Shown here piece after piece: positions 42,628-53,300 of a stretch of DNA of 64,000 nucleotides. This stretch comes from an uncultured Bacteroidales bacterium. Lineage in GTDB: Bacteria; Bacteroidota; Bacteroidia; Bacteroidales; UBA932. The stretch's first letter is position 1. Every line of letters starts with the position of its first letter. The stretch lies in assembly GCA_947168525.1 (NCBI GenBank), contig CAMVMG010000004.1:62001-126000 (forward strand), given 5' to 3'. The notes beneath the pieces were generated by a model. That model was not told where the DNA came from. It did not search any database and worked only from the letters and a program-made list of their open reading frames with translations. The position numbers and the translations under genes are program-made.

Positions 42628-44598
42628 TCAATAGCTGAGTCCGTGGCCGAAGGCGAAGGTGGGATCCTTCGAGTCGAAAGGAATGTCTTCCTTCTGGGCA
42701 CGGACGGCGTCCATGGAGGAAGGGACTTCAAAGGATAGCTTGCCGGAAGGATTGAACTTGCCGAACACCACGTCCAGAAGGGCGCTGTCGAACACGTCAA
42801 AAATCATCAGGCTGGCATTCAGGTCCGTCTTCACCGCCGGAGGCAGGACACAGGAGGAACCGGTGGGGTTGAAGGCCACAACAAGAGGTTTTCCTGCTTT
42901 GCGAAGATCCTGCAGGTGAGCCCATTTCTCGGCCGGGAAGTCGATATTCACTTCGCCCTGAGGACCGCCGAAGCCTCCGCGGCCACGGTTGTCGGCCACC
43001 GTGGTGGTGCGGACCAGAATCAGGTCGGCCGCTTCGGGCTTATCGACCACCGTTGCATACTTACCTGCTTCTTCCGGCTTCACACCTTCCACATATAGTT
43101 TGATGCCTTCCTTGGCAGGAAGGGTGCCATCGTTGGTGAGGAGAATGTTGGACTTGAGCTGGGCCTCATAGGCCCGGGTCTGGTTCTTCTCGCTCTGGAG
43201 GATACCCGCGGCCTTGGATGGATCTACATACGGATTCTCGAACAGGCCCAGGATGAAATGCCACTGGAGGATACGGGAAGCAGCCTGGTTCACACGCTCT
43301 TCGCTGAGCCTTCCTTCCTTCACCAGTTCCACGATATACTCGGGATGAGTTTCACTGCCGATCTGGTCTACGCCTGCGTTGTAAATCATGGCGTAATTGT
43401 CCTTGAGAGAAGTAGTTCCCTGCAGACGCGGGTTCAGCGGACCGCGGGAGGCCACGCCCCAGTCGGTGCAGATGGCGCCCTTGAAGCCCAGCTGGTTGTA
43501 GAGCACCTCAGTGGACATGATGTAGGAATAGTTCACGTTGAGCGTATCCACATAAGTGCCGCTGTAGTACCCCATGGCCGCGAGCGCATTCTTGGCGATA
43601 CCGGCCTTCCAGGGCATGTAGTGATAGTCCTGGTTACCTCCGGGATACACCAGCCAGCTGCCGGTGCCGCCTGCATGGGGGCCGGAACCGGGCCAGTGCT
43701 TCAGATGGACCAGTATCTTATGGGGACCCACCTGGCCATCCTTTCCCTGGGCTCCGTCCATGAAGGCTTCCAGCATTTCGGTGGTGAGCTCGGCGCTCTC
43801 GGAGAAACACCCCATGTTGCGGCCCCAGCGGGGCTCGGTCATCACATCGATCTGCGGACCCAGGATCATGTGCAGGCCAACGGCGCGGTATTCCTCGGCC
43901 ACCACGGCGCCGAAATCTTCCACCAGGGCAGCGTCCCGGGCCGATGTGATACCCACCTGGCCCTCGTTGCTCGGGAACTGGGAGAAGTACTGTGTACCCC
44001 GCACATGGGCGCCGGTGCCAGAGCCGTGACGCGGGTCGGTGGAGAACATGATGGGAATACCCAGGCGGGAAGCCTCGGCAATCTCCTGCATGCCGTTGGA
44101 CCACTTGGCGAACTTCTCGGGAGCGCAAGTACCATTATTCAGGATGTTGCGGAAATTCTTTTCCTCGATATAAGCCTTGGCGGTGGCAGTACGGCGCATC
44201 TGGCCGACAGCCATGTTTCCGGCACCCTGGCCGCCGGGACCCACAGGGCCTGCATACTGCTCGTCGGCAGCCTGGGCCAGAAGGGCCTTCTCCTCATCGG
44301 TGAAATCGTACTTGATCTCGCCGCTCTCGGGCACGGCGATGTTAGGGTGGAACATCAGACCGGCCTTCTCTTCCAGGGTCATCTGGCCCACCAGGTCGGC
44401 AATGCGGGTTTCCATCGGAAGGCGCCAGTCCTCGTACGGATCCAGCTTGCCATTCTTGTTTAGATCTTTGAACTGGTACTTGCCTTCGGTGAGGATCTCC
44501 ACCTTCCTGGCCCCCAGTTCGGGCTGCTCGTACTTTTGGCCGCAACCTGTTGCCAGCAGGGCCAGAGCAATGCCCAAGGTCATTTTAATGGTTTTCAT
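42628..44598 (-). CDS. GH3 family glycosidase, lipoprotein (last gene of the SusCD operon)
   Basis: GH3 glycosidase of 656 residues, starting MKTIKMTLGIALALLATGCG (lipobox LATGC). The start codon is 1 nt behind the GH78 stop; an upstream ATG inside GH78 is rejected. Like the GH3 at 13918-16221 it has an EF-hand-like loop (DLNKNGKLDPYED), the nucleophile Asp379 (AICTDWGVAS) and the block HLKHWPGSGPHAGG. A Gly-rich loop NRGRGGFGGPQGE interrupts the C-terminal sandwich domain. At 656 residues it lacks the Fn3 tail of many GH3 enzymes. Beta-glucosidase or beta-xylosidase activity is expected, acting on the product left after GH78 and GH106 remove rhamnose. Confidence 0.88.
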   Translation of the reverse strand: MKTIKMTLGIALALLATGCGQKYEQPELGARKVEILTEGKYQFKDLNKNGKLDPYEDWRLPMETRIADLVGQMTLEEKAGLMFHPNIAVPESGEIKYDFTDEEKALLAQAADEQYAGPVGPGGQGAGNMAVGQMRRTATAKAYIEEKNFRNILNNGTCAPEKFAKWSNGMQEIAEASRLGIPIMFSTDPRHGSGTGAHVRGTQYFSQFPSNEGQVGITSARDAALVEDFGAVVAEEYRAVGLHMILGPQIDVMTEPRWGRNMGCFSESAELTTEMLEAFMDGAQGKDGQVGPHKILVHLKHWPGSGPHAGGTGSWLVYPGGNQDYHYMPWKAGIAKNALAAMGYYSGTYVDTLNVNYSYIMSTEVLYNQLGFKGAICTDWGVASRGPLNPRLQGTTSLKDNYAMIYNAGVDQIGSETHPEYIVELVKEGRLSEERVNQAASRILQWHFILGLFENPYVDPSKAAGILQSEKNQTRAYEAQLKSNILLTNDGTLPAKEGIKLYVEGVKPEEAGKYATVVDKPEAADLILVRTTTVADNRGRGGFGGPQGEVNIDFPAEKWAHLQDLRKAGKPLVVAFNPTGSSCVLPPAVKTDLNASLMIFDVFDSALLDVVFGKFNPSGKLSFEVPSSMDAVRAQKEDIPFDSKDPTFAFGHGLSY

Positions 44599-44599
44599 A

Positions 44600-47500
44600 C
44601 TACTTGACGGAAATGATATTGTCAATGGTAAACTCATAGGATCCCGCAAGCACCTCGTAGCAGGCTACGCGCTGGCTGTTGCGGGTAGTGAAGCCCTTGA
44701 AAGCGGCGCCCTCGCAGGAGGAGCCGTCCTTCACGGAGTCGGAGACGGGGAGATACACGGTGGCAGTGGTGTTGGCCGGGACAGTGGCCTTGTAAGAGGT
44801 CATACGGCCCTTGTCGGCCTTCCATGCACTCTTGATGGAGCCGTAGTTGGACTCATAACTGCCTTCCAGAGAGGTGTAGATGCCAGCGGCGTTCGGCTGG
44901 AGCACAAAGTGCTGGTAACCACCGGGAACCCCGTTGCCATGGTCGGTGGTGATACCCAGCTGGAATTCGTACATCCACTGGCCCACAGCGCCCAGGGCAA
45001 AGTGGTTGAAGGAGTTCATGCTGTTGGAGGAAGGATCCGAAAAAGCATTGTCATAGGAGTTCCAGCGCTCCCAGACAGAAGTGGCACCCTCGGTCACGGG
45101 ATACAGCCAAGAGGCGAAGTCCGTGCAGGTAATCATCTTGAACGCCTCTTCCACATAACCGCCACGGGTAAGGGCCGGCAGGATGTTCGGCGTGCCGGAG
45201 AAACCGGTAGTGATGGTCCAAGGCTTGAAGTTGTTGGTGGCAGATGCTCCGCCGGGGCCGGGACCGCCGAAGCCTCCACGACCGCCCTGCGGCTGGGCTG
45301 GAGCCAGGTCTTTCTCGGCTTCTTTCTCAGCAGCGGTGGGGCCGCTGGCGTTCGGATTGGCGGCCAGGGCGGCCAGATAAGCCGCTGCCTTGGCCTTGTT
45401 CTCGTCAGAGAAGCAGTTGAAATTCAGCGGAGTGGCATAGGAGGCCTGGGTATGGACGGTCTGGCCGTTCAGGTCACGGGTCTTGCCGGTGACGGGATTC
45501 ACATAGGCGCGGTTCCAGTCGGCCTTGGCTTTCTCGTGACGGTCGCGGAGCGTGGCAGCGTAGTCGTCACGGCCGATGGCTTCGGCCATGATGGCGGTAA
45601 CCTCCATCATGTAGATGTAGATGGCATTGTTCACCAGGTCAGCCGGGGTGCGGCTGTCCAGGGCCAGCCAGTCGGCCAGGCCGGTGGCCTTGGACGACAG
45701 GTACGGGTACTTGTCGCTGGTCTCGTAGAAGGCCATGCCATTGAGCCAGTCCATCATGGTTTCTATGTTCTCACGGATAATCTGCGTATCGCCGTACTGG
45801 ATATACATCTGCCAAGGCACCTGACAAACAGCGGCAGCCCAGGTGGTCCCGGTAGCGAAGGACGGGTCATCCGCCCGGTTGTAGGTGGGAACGGTGGAGC
45901 CGATGCCGCCGGGCACCTCGGTGTCATTTCCTACGCCCTGGTCGGCCCTCAGGGCCACCATCCACTGGCGGTAGAAATTCTGGGTGTTGGCATTGTAGAT
46001 GCCGGTGCGGGTATAGGCCTGGGCGTCACCCGTCCAGCCCATACGCTCGTTGCGCTGCGGGCAGTCCGTGGGGATGGTGAAAAAGTTGCCCAGCTGGCTA
46101 CGCTGGATGTTCTTGAACAACTGGTTCACCAGAGCGCCGGTCTTGCCGTCGGAAGTGGTGGCTACGTACCGGCCCGTAGGGATCTCCGACGAGGAGAGCA
46201 CCAGGCCCTTCACATTCTCCAGCGGAAGCGGCCCTTCGTGGGAAGGAAGGGTCACCTGCACATACTGATAACCGCGGTAAGTAGCTGACGGCTTGATGGT
46301 TACCTCACCGCCGCCATTGGCAATGTAAATATCCATATCCATGGCAGCCCGGTTGGTCTCGAAGAGAATCTGCCCGGCCACGCCGCGGCCTTTCTTACCG
46401 AACCGGTCTACATATTCCTTCTTGTCGCCCTTGAGGCCGGGATACACCTGCTCGCCATAGGCCAGGACAATCTGGTCGCCTTTCTTGAGCCAGCCGGCGG
46501 GGATAGTGATAGAGGGAACGCCCACCATGTTCACGCCCATGTTGTATATGTAAGTGTGCTTATCCTTGCTGAAGGTAGGCATCACCTTCTGTGCGGTCAG
46601 CGTTTCGCGGAGACGGACCACTTCATCGTAGCGGGCCACGATGTCGAAGTCGATCCAATCGCGCTTTTCGATGACCTGGGCGGGGGTCCAGGCACTGTCG
46701 TCGAAGCCGGCTTCTTTCCAACCCTTCACCTCCTTGGAGGCGTCGTAGCGCTCGCCCTGGAAGAAACTGCCGCTTCGTACGGGACCGTCCTTGAAGGCCT
46801 TCCAGTCCTTGGGGTTGGAAACAAAGATGTCCTTGGTACCGTCTTCGTAGGTGACTACCAGGCGGGAGAGAAGAGCCTCATAGTCGCCGAAGAAGTTGTA
46901 GTTGCCCACGGTGAAGGTCATGTAGCCGGTGTACCAGCCGGGGGCCAGTTCGGCGCCCAGGGCATTGCGGCCGCCCTTGAGCATGTCCGTTACGTCATAG
47001 GTCTGGTAGCAGATGGTTTCGCGGTACTGGCTGTCGCCGGGGGCGAACCAGTCCTCCCCTACCTTCTTCCCGTTCAGGAACAGGTTGTAAACGCCCATGG
47101 CCGATGCGTACAGGCGGGCGCTCTTCACTTTCTTGTCTCCCAGGGTGAATTCGGTGCGGAGCATGGTCTCGGCGCCATAGCTGGGATTGGCATAGGAGAT
47201 GATTTCCTTGTCGCCGGGGTTGGAAACGGTGATTTCCTTCCCGTTCACGGCAAGGCCAGGCTTGCCTTCAAAAATGGAATAACCGGGGCCGTGATGCGGG
47301 CAGAAGACTACGCGCGCCTCGCTCTGGCCGGCGTTCAGGATCCTGTACTCGGAATAGAGCACTTCCGTGCCAGGAGCGGCTGCGAAGCCCACAGAGTTCA
47401 GATGGGGGAACGAGGGGTAGTTGCCACCACTGCCCAGTTTGTTCAGGGTGAAATTGGAAGCCATGCGGCGGTTTCCGCCCATCATGCCCACGGAGAAGGC

Positions 47501-48352
47501 GCCACCACCGGGAAATCCGCGGCCGCGAGGCGGGGCGCTGATAACGTCCTTGCCGTCCAGAATGAAGCTGATGTTACTGGCTTCCACCTTGATGTTCACA
47601 TCGTGTTTGTCGCCTTTGGCCCTGGCGGCGAAGACCTCTTCCAGGTTACTTTCCGGATAATTGGTCTTGTTGATGGTGATGACGGGGGTGTCGGCCTTGT
47701 CTTCCTTGTAGTAGCCTACGCGGAAGATACGGATTTCCTTCTTGCCTAAGTCGAAATCCACCTTGATATAGTTCTCGGCGCTCTGGGTTCCGAAATCGTT
47801 CAGGAAACCGTTATGGAGACGGAAATCGTCGGCACCCAGCACCAAGGAGGCTACGTCGCCCTTCTTGAGGGTGAAACCGGTCTCGATTTCGAAGAGGACC
47901 TGGGAGGCGGCATCCAGTTTGGTCTGCTTGAGTCCTACCCAGTCCGCTCCGTTCCAGGCGCTGATACGCGGGTTCATGATGCCTGTCTCGAAGCGGGTGG
48001 TTTCCTTGTATTCCTTCCCGTCCTTATCCCAGACGGAGAGGTTTACGGTATAGCCTTTTTCGGCTTGAAGGGCCACTCCCTGGTAAGGGATGTCGATGGA
48101 GCGGTCGCTCTCCACCTTGCCGGTGTTCCAGAGCTCGCTGCCATCCACTTCACGGACCACAGACAACTGGTAGGCCGTCTGCCTCTGTCCTCTCACGTCG
48201 GAGTCCATCCGCCAGCTGAAGACCGGATGCTTATCCTCGATGGAAATGGGCCTGTCGGCATGCTGGACTCTGAAGTCTTTGACAGCAGTGCCGGCCAGGG
48301 CCAGGGCGCCTGTCGCCAACAAGAGGGATAGGGTGCTGATGATTCGTTTCAT
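44600..48352 (-). CDS. GH78 family alpha-L-rhamnosidase with extra inserted domain
   Basis: Inverting alpha-L-rhamnosidase of 1250 residues; signal MKRIISTLSLLLATGALALA. The longer open frame to 48607 adds 85 residues with no signal peptide and overlaps SusD, so it is rejected. Family blocks: VQHADRPISIEDKHPVFSWR (N-terminal Fn3-like domain), and catalytic IPTDCPQRNERMGWTGDAQ in the alpha/alpha barrel (general acid Glu expected there). An additional beta-rich domain, about residues 150-310, resembles a LamG/glucanase-like sandwich and ends in a Gly-rich run (RGRGFPGGGAFSVG). A second loop, GGRGGFGGPGPGG, lies near residue 1020 within the barrel. It is followed by GH3 1 nt later and has its own promoter inside the SusD terminator. 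Confidence 0.9.
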   Translation of the reverse strand: MKRIISTLSLLLATGALALAGTAVKDFRVQHADRPISIEDKHPVFSWRMDSDVRGQRQTAYQLSVVREVDGSELWNTGKVESDRSIDIPYQGVALQAEKGYTVNLSVWDKDGKEYKETTRFETGIMNPRISAWNGADWVGLKQTKLDAASQVLFEIETGFTLKKGDVASLVLGADDFRLHNGFLNDFGTQSAENYIKVDFDLGKKEIRIFRVGYYKEDKADTPVITINKTNYPESNLEEVFAARAKGDKHDVNIKVEASNISFILDGKDVISAPPRGRGFPGGGAFSVGMMGGNRRMASNFTLNKLGSGGNYPSFPHLNSVGFAAAPGTEVLYSEYRILNAGQSEARVVFCPHHGPGYSIFEGKPGLAVNGKEITVSNPGDKEIISYANPSYGAETMLRTEFTLGDKKVKSARLYASAMGVYNLFLNGKKVGEDWFAPGDSQYRETICYQTYDVTDMLKGGRNALGAELAPGWYTGYMTFTVGNYNFFGDYEALLSRLVVTYEDGTKDIFVSNPKDWKAFKDGPVRSGSFFQGERYDASKEVKGWKEAGFDDSAWTPAQVIEKRDWIDFDIVARYDEVVRLRETLTAQKVMPTFSKDKHTYIYNMGVNMVGVPSITIPAGWLKKGDQIVLAYGEQVYPGLKGDKKEYVDRFGKKGRGVAGQILFETNRAAMDMDIYIANGGGEVTIKPSATYRGYQYVQVTLPSHEGPLPLENVKGLVLSSSEIPTGRYVATTSDGKTGALVNQLFKNIQRSQLGNFFTIPTDCPQRNERMGWTGDAQAYTRTGIYNANTQNFYRQWMVALRADQGVGNDTEVPGGIGSTVPTYNRADDPSFATGTTWAAAVCQVPWQMYIQYGDTQIIRENIETMMDWLNGMAFYETSDKYPYLSSKATGLADWLALDSRTPADLVNNAIYIYMMEVTAIMAEAIGRDDYAATLRDRHEKAKADWNRAYVNPVTGKTRDLNGQTVHTQASYATPLNFNCFSDENKAKAAAYLAALAANPNASGPTAAEKEAEKDLAPAQPQGGRGGFGGPGPGGASATNNFKPWTITTGFSGTPNILPALTRGGYVEEAFKMITCTDFASWLYPVTEGATSVWERWNSYDNAFSDPSSNSMNSFNHFALGAVGQWMYEFQLGITTDHGNGVPGGYQHFVLQPNAAGIYTSLEGSYESNYGSIKSAWKADKGRMTSYKATVPANTTATVYLPVSDSVKDGSSCEGAAFKGFTTRNSQRVACYEVLAGSYEFTIDNIISVK

Positions 48353-48373
48353 ATTAATCGGGTTTGATTTCAA

Positions 48374-48405
48374 CAAAGTTAAGAAAAAGGCCCCGTTATA
48401 GCAAC
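48374..48405 (-). promoter_or_regulatory. Internal promoter for GH78-GH3
   Basis: Minus-strand GTTG (plus 48402-48405), 20 bp, TAACTTTG (plus 48374-48381), ending 21 nt before the GH78 ATG. The -33 box lies in the hairpin of the SusD terminator, so the two signals overlap. Confidence 0.6.
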
Positions 48406-48414
48406 GGGACCTTT
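48384..48414 (-). terminator. Terminator or attenuator between SusD and GH78
   Basis: Minus-strand stem AAAGGTCCCGTT / AACGGGGCCTTT with one bulged mismatch and a 5-nt loop, followed by TTTTTCTT. It would lower expression of GH78-GH3 relative to SusCD, or separate them into their own transcript. Confidence 0.65.
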
Positions 48415-48426
48415 CTTCAAATAAGA

Positions 48427-50346
48427 TTATTCCCAGCCCGGATTCTGTTTCATTCCTTCGGGGTTGTCGGTATTCAGGTCCACATAAGACTTCGGAATCG
48501 GCCAGAGATCCCACTTGATATCGGTATTGGTATCTTCGTGGAGCATGGTTTCCGGATACAGCTTGGCATTCTTGTTCAGGGTCGACTTGGAGCCGTTGTA
48601 GGTCCACATGCCATAAGAATAGATACGGTCTTTCCAGATGGCAGGTTCCTGTCGGAGCAGAGTGGCCCAGCGGTCTTCCTCATGCATGAGTTCGCGGCAG
48701 CGCTCGTCCAGAATAGTCTGGAGGTTCACGTCTGCAGCGGCAAACGGCTCGGCGTTGGCGCGGCTGCGCAGGGCATTGATGGCCGTGGCGGCACCGTCAG
48801 CGTCTCCACCGCGGAACCGGGCTTCAGCCAGTAGCAGGTAGGCCTCTGCAGAACGAAGCATGTACCAGTCACGGAAAATATTGGCACCGAATACACCGGA
48901 AGAGAAGTAGGTGTTCTCGTCATAGCCCCAGGCGTCAATCGGGGTACGCTTATCAAAGATGGCGGCATACTCCATGGCAGTGGGCATATTGCTCTTGTCA
49001 ATCTGCTCCCAGCCGATCCAACTGTCGTCGGTGCCCCAGTTCTTGAGGGCGCTCTGGCTGAAATAGGGGTGGTCCGGATTGGTGACAGGGTACTTGCGGC
49101 GGATGGCTACGCCTTCTTTGCCACGATCGTCCTTGTCGGCCACTTTATTATGCTCGGCATCCCAGACCTGCACGGCGGCGAACCAAGTAGGCGTACCGGC
49201 AAACGGAACGCCACCAGCCCACATGGCGGGAATGGAGGTCTTCTTGCCCTTATAAGTATTGTAGAGTTCGGCGAACTTGCCGTCGGCCCAAGGCTTTTCA
49301 CCGCTACCCTGCTGGTATTCTGCAGTCAAGGCACGGACATCACGGTTGGCAGGAGCGTAATTGCGGTGGCTCATTACGCGGAGCACGCCGGAATTCGCCT
49401 GCTGTTCGGCGTAGGAGCGGGCCCCCAGCAGCAGCCACACGCCCTCGGTATTCTCGGCCAGACGAGGGTTCTGCGCATAGAACAGGTCGCTGTAAACAGT
49501 TCCGTCAGGGTTGTAGTTGGGAACACCCAGCTTCTCTCCGGTATCGGAAGCGTCGGCACGTACACCGAAACGGTGGGTCATGATGGGATGCAGGTCGATG
49601 CACTTCTGGGCATAGTTGGCAGCATCGCTGTAATGGTTGCCGCCGTCAGCAATGCTCAGACCCAGGTAGGCCTCAGAAAGCAACAAGGCGGCAGCGCCCT
49701 TGCCCGCGCGACCCAGGACAGGATGTTCGGGAAGGCCGTCATAGCCCGCCTTCAGATCTTCAATGGCAAATTCATAGGTCGCAGTGCGGGTCTCACGACT
49801 GTAGTCCAGACGCAGTTCCTCGGAGTATTCTTTCACGATGGGAACACCGCCGAAGTACTCGGCCAGGCGCAGGTACGCATAGCCGCGCAGGAAACGGGCT
49901 TCGGCCACAAGGGAAGCCTTTTCGGCTTCGGATGCCCAAGAGATGTTCTCCAGTCCGGTAGCATAGATGGCCTGGTTGGAATAAGCTGCAATCTTGTACA
50001 TGGAGTCCCAGACAATCTGGGCATTGTGGTTGTCGGAGGCAGGGCCGCCGTTGCCCCAGGTGCCGGTGGAGCTCCAGGTGGGGATGTTCAGGCTCTGGGC
50101 GCCAAACACGCTGAAAATACCCAACTCATCCGTGGAGAGGGCCTGGAATTTGCCAAAACTCTGGTTCTGGACTTCGGCATAGGCCGACACTATGGTGGAA
50201 AGGACCTGCGTCTTATTCTGGTATGCGTTGTCGATGGAGAACTGAGCCTTAGGCTTTTCCGTCAGGAAGTCCATCTCGGACTGGCAGGATACAAGGGCTC
50301 CGAAAGCCATCGAAGCCAGCATTACGCTTGCAAATATCTTTTTCAT
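48427..50346 (-). CDS. SusD/RagB-like glycan-binding lipoprotein (pair 1)
   Basis: Outer-membrane surface lipoprotein of 639 residues that forms the lid of the SusC channel; start MKKIFASVMLASMAFGALVS with Cys in VSCQSE. An ATG four codons earlier (50358) is possible. RagB/SusD helices follow (LRGYAYLRLAEYFGGVPIV, a TPR-type hallmark), with a binding-face region rich in Trp. The C-terminal half has AEAYLLLAEARFRGG and ALRSRANAE, as in the family, and the chain ends in NPEGMKQNPGWE. It lies 22 nt behind SusC. Its ligand is inferred to be a rhamnose-containing glycan because GH106 and GH78 flank the pair. Confidence 0.93.
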   Translation of the reverse strand: MKKIFASVMLASMAFGALVSCQSEMDFLTEKPKAQFSIDNAYQNKTQVLSTIVSAYAEVQNQSFGKFQALSTDELGIFSVFGAQSLNIPTWSSTGTWGNGGPASDNHNAQIVWDSMYKIAAYSNQAIYATGLENISWASEAEKASLVAEARFLRGYAYLRLAEYFGGVPIVKEYSEELRLDYSRETRTATYEFAIEDLKAGYDGLPEHPVLGRAGKGAAALLLSEAYLGLSIADGGNHYSDAANYAQKCIDLHPIMTHRFGVRADASDTGEKLGVPNYNPDGTVYSDLFYAQNPRLAENTEGVWLLLGARSYAEQQANSGVLRVMSHRNYAPANRDVRALTAEYQQGSGEKPWADGKFAELYNTYKGKKTSIPAMWAGGVPFAGTPTWFAAVQVWDAEHNKVADKDDRGKEGVAIRRKYPVTNPDHPYFSQSALKNWGTDDSWIGWEQIDKSNMPTAMEYAAIFDKRTPIDAWGYDENTYFSSGVFGANIFRDWYMLRSAEAYLLLAEARFRGGDADGAATAINALRSRANAEPFAAADVNLQTILDERCRELMHEEDRWATLLRQEPAIWKDRIYSYGMWTYNGSKSTLNKNAKLYPETMLHEDTNTDIKWDLWPIPKSYVDLNTDNPEGMKQNPGWE

Positions 50347-50368
50347 TGTGACTTTCATTTGGAGTTGA

Positions 50369-53300
50369 TTATAAGGAAATCGTCAGACCCACGGTGTAAG
50401 TTCTCATCATCAGACCCTGACGGCTGCGGGCCTCGGGATCGCTGAGTTTCCAACCGGGTGCAATATAGAAGAGGTTCTGGCCGGAGACGAAGATACGGGC
50501 GCCGTTGATACCCCAGTTCTTCACCAGCGGAGTCAGATTGTAGGAAAGCATAAGGTTCTGAAGACGCACGTTGGCGTAGGAGTTGAACACACGCCAGGTC
50601 TTCTCCTGGTCATTGCTTTCCGGACTCACATATTCGTTGCTCTTGTTGTACGGAGTCCAATAGGGCATCTCGATGGCGTTGGCATAAGCAAAGCCATAAT
50701 GCGTATAATAGGCGAAAGTATTGTTGTCTAGGGCGTATCCGCCTCCACCAAAGGTGCCCACCAGGTTGAAGTACAACTGCAGACCCTTGTATGCAAAGGT
50801 GTTGGCCCAGGTCAGACGGAAGCTTTCCTTTCGGTTGCCTATGAAAACCTTATCGTTGTTGTCCAAAGCACCGTTGCCATCCTGGTCAATCACATTGCCC
50901 CAGCCGGCTTTGGCGGTCTTCAGGGAACCGGTACCGTCTTCCTGCACCACACCGTCCTGGTCATACCACCAGATGGTATCCAACGACTTGCCGATGAACC
51001 ACTCGTTGGTAAGGTCGTCGGCTTCGCCTTCACCACCCCAAAGTTTAATCAGTTTGTTGCGGTTGAGGTTGAACGTAAACTGGGAAGTCCAGCTGAAGTC
51101 GCGGCGCTGAATATTCACTGTGTTGATGAGGGCTTCGATACCCCAGTTGTTGATCTGACCCATGGTAGCCTTCTGCGTGCTCACACCGGCGCCCATGATT
51201 GGAATGGTACGGTTGAATATCTGGTCGGTGGTCTTGGAGAAGTAGCCGTTGATATCGGCCGTAATCCGACGTTTGAAAGCGCTCACTTCCACACCGAAGT
51301 TGAAGGATTCCGTGCTCTGCCAGCCCAGTTCCGGGTTGCCGATGGCGGAAACAAACTGACTGTAGAGGGTACCCTCACCGGTGCCTATTCCGTATCCGGC
51401 ACGGCCCAGAGTTACCTGAGAAAGGGTGCCGTACGGATCAAGGGTCTGAGAACCGTTGATACCCCAGGAAGCCTTGACCTTGAGTTCATCAATATTCTGG
51501 ACCTGTTTCATGAATTTCTCGTTGGAAACAGTCCAGGCGGCACCTACGGCGGGGAAATTACCCCACTTGCGGTTGGCACCGAACACGGAAGAACCGTCCC
51601 GGCGGAAACTCAGGTTCAGGGAGTAGCGGCCGTCATAGCCGTACATCACACGGGCCAGATAACCGATGTCGTTCTTCAGTGTATAGGTTCCCGCGTTGAC
51701 GGTCCGGGTTCCGGCCTGGTTCAGGCCATACCAGCCCAGCAGGGTGTTGCCGAAATCGGCAAAGTTGGAACCGCCCATGCTGAAGCTCTGAGCCTCATCG
51801 CTATCACGGGTATAAACGAAGGAAGCGTTGATGCTGTGCTTGCCGAAGGAGTGGGCATAGGTGAGGATGTTGTCCATCACCCAGTTGACGCTGCTGCGGT
51901 TCATGACGGAACCATTGGCGGAAGCCAGGTCATAGAGGGTGTAGTCGTCTTCGTTGTTACCGGAGCCCATGGAAGGATAGTATTGTTCATGCCAGAACTG
52001 GAGGTTCTGCATTTTGTTCTTGCCGTAGGAAACGTTGAACTTGTAGCTGAGGCCCTCGATCCAAGGGAGACGGACGGTGAGGAAACCGTTGTAAGTGGTG
52101 CGGTCGCCTTGCATTTCCCGCTCATAGCCGTCGCCCTCGCCGGTTCCCCAGATAGGGTTCAGCGTCGTGGTATCGTCGCCCGAAGGGAACTTGCGCACCT
52201 TGTGGGTGTTGTCAAAGTAAGGGCTTCCCAGCGGGGAAACACGCTGGTCAGTACCAGCGGAAGCGCCCTGGGAGGCAGTGCCGGAATAGTCGATGGTCAA
52301 GCCGGCTTCGATATAGCGGTTGATCTTGGTGTTGATACGGGCGTTGATGTTGGTACGCTGGAAATTGTTTCCGATCTGGATACCATTCTGGTTGGAACGG
52401 CCGAAGCCAAAGGAGTAGTTGAAACTCTCGGAACCGCCGGAAACACGGATGTTGTAGTTTTGGGTATGGCCCACGCGGGTGGACAGGTCGAACCAGTCGG
52501 TGGAAACCGGATTCTTGCCACCATTCCAGTTTTTCTTTTCAATGTCGGACATAAAAGCGGTATCCATGCCTTCATCCACGGAGGTGGAAGGATCGTCATA
52601 CACACCTACACGGGCATTGCGCAGACGGACATAGCCGTTGGCGTCGAAATACTTGTGCTTGTAGGTTGGCGTGTTGAAGCTCTGGGTGGTGCTGAACTCG
52701 ATGTTCGGCTTGCCGGTGAGGCCCTTCTTGGTGGTGATCATTACCACACCCTGGGCAGCCTGCGAACCGTAAGCGGCCAGTGAGGATGCGTCCTTGAGAA
52801 TCTGGATGCTCTCGATGTTGTTCGGGTCGATGTTGGTCATGTCGCCCTTGTAGATCATGCCGTCCACAACCAACAGCGGTTCCGTAGATGAGGAGCCCAG
52901 GCTCTTACGGCCGCGGACCAGCATAGAGCCGGCCTGACCGACGCCGCTGGGCGGGGTTACTTGCATACCCGGAACATTACCGCGAAGAATTTCGGTAGGG
53001 TTGGTGAAACCCATCATGCTTTGCGGCCCGTTGGCCACGTTCACCTGCTGTACGGCGCCAGTAAAGTCACGCGCACGGACTTCACCGTACGCCACGACGA
53101 CCGTAGCCTCCAGTTCAGTGTTGTCTTCTATCAGGACAATGTCAATCCGAGTCCGACCGTTCACAGGGACTTCCTGCTCTACGAAACCGATGCTGGACAC
53201 CTGGAATACCGCATTGGACCGGGTGTCGATGGAGTACATACCATTTTCGTCGGTGACGACACCGGCGACGGTACCTTTCACCATGATAGCCGCGCCGATA

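Noticed and set aside
48353..48607. 85-residue N-terminal extension of GH78
   Set aside because: It has no signal peptide, overlaps the SusD gene and crosses a terminator. MKRIISTLSLLL at 48352 is a proper export signal 21 nt behind a -7 box.
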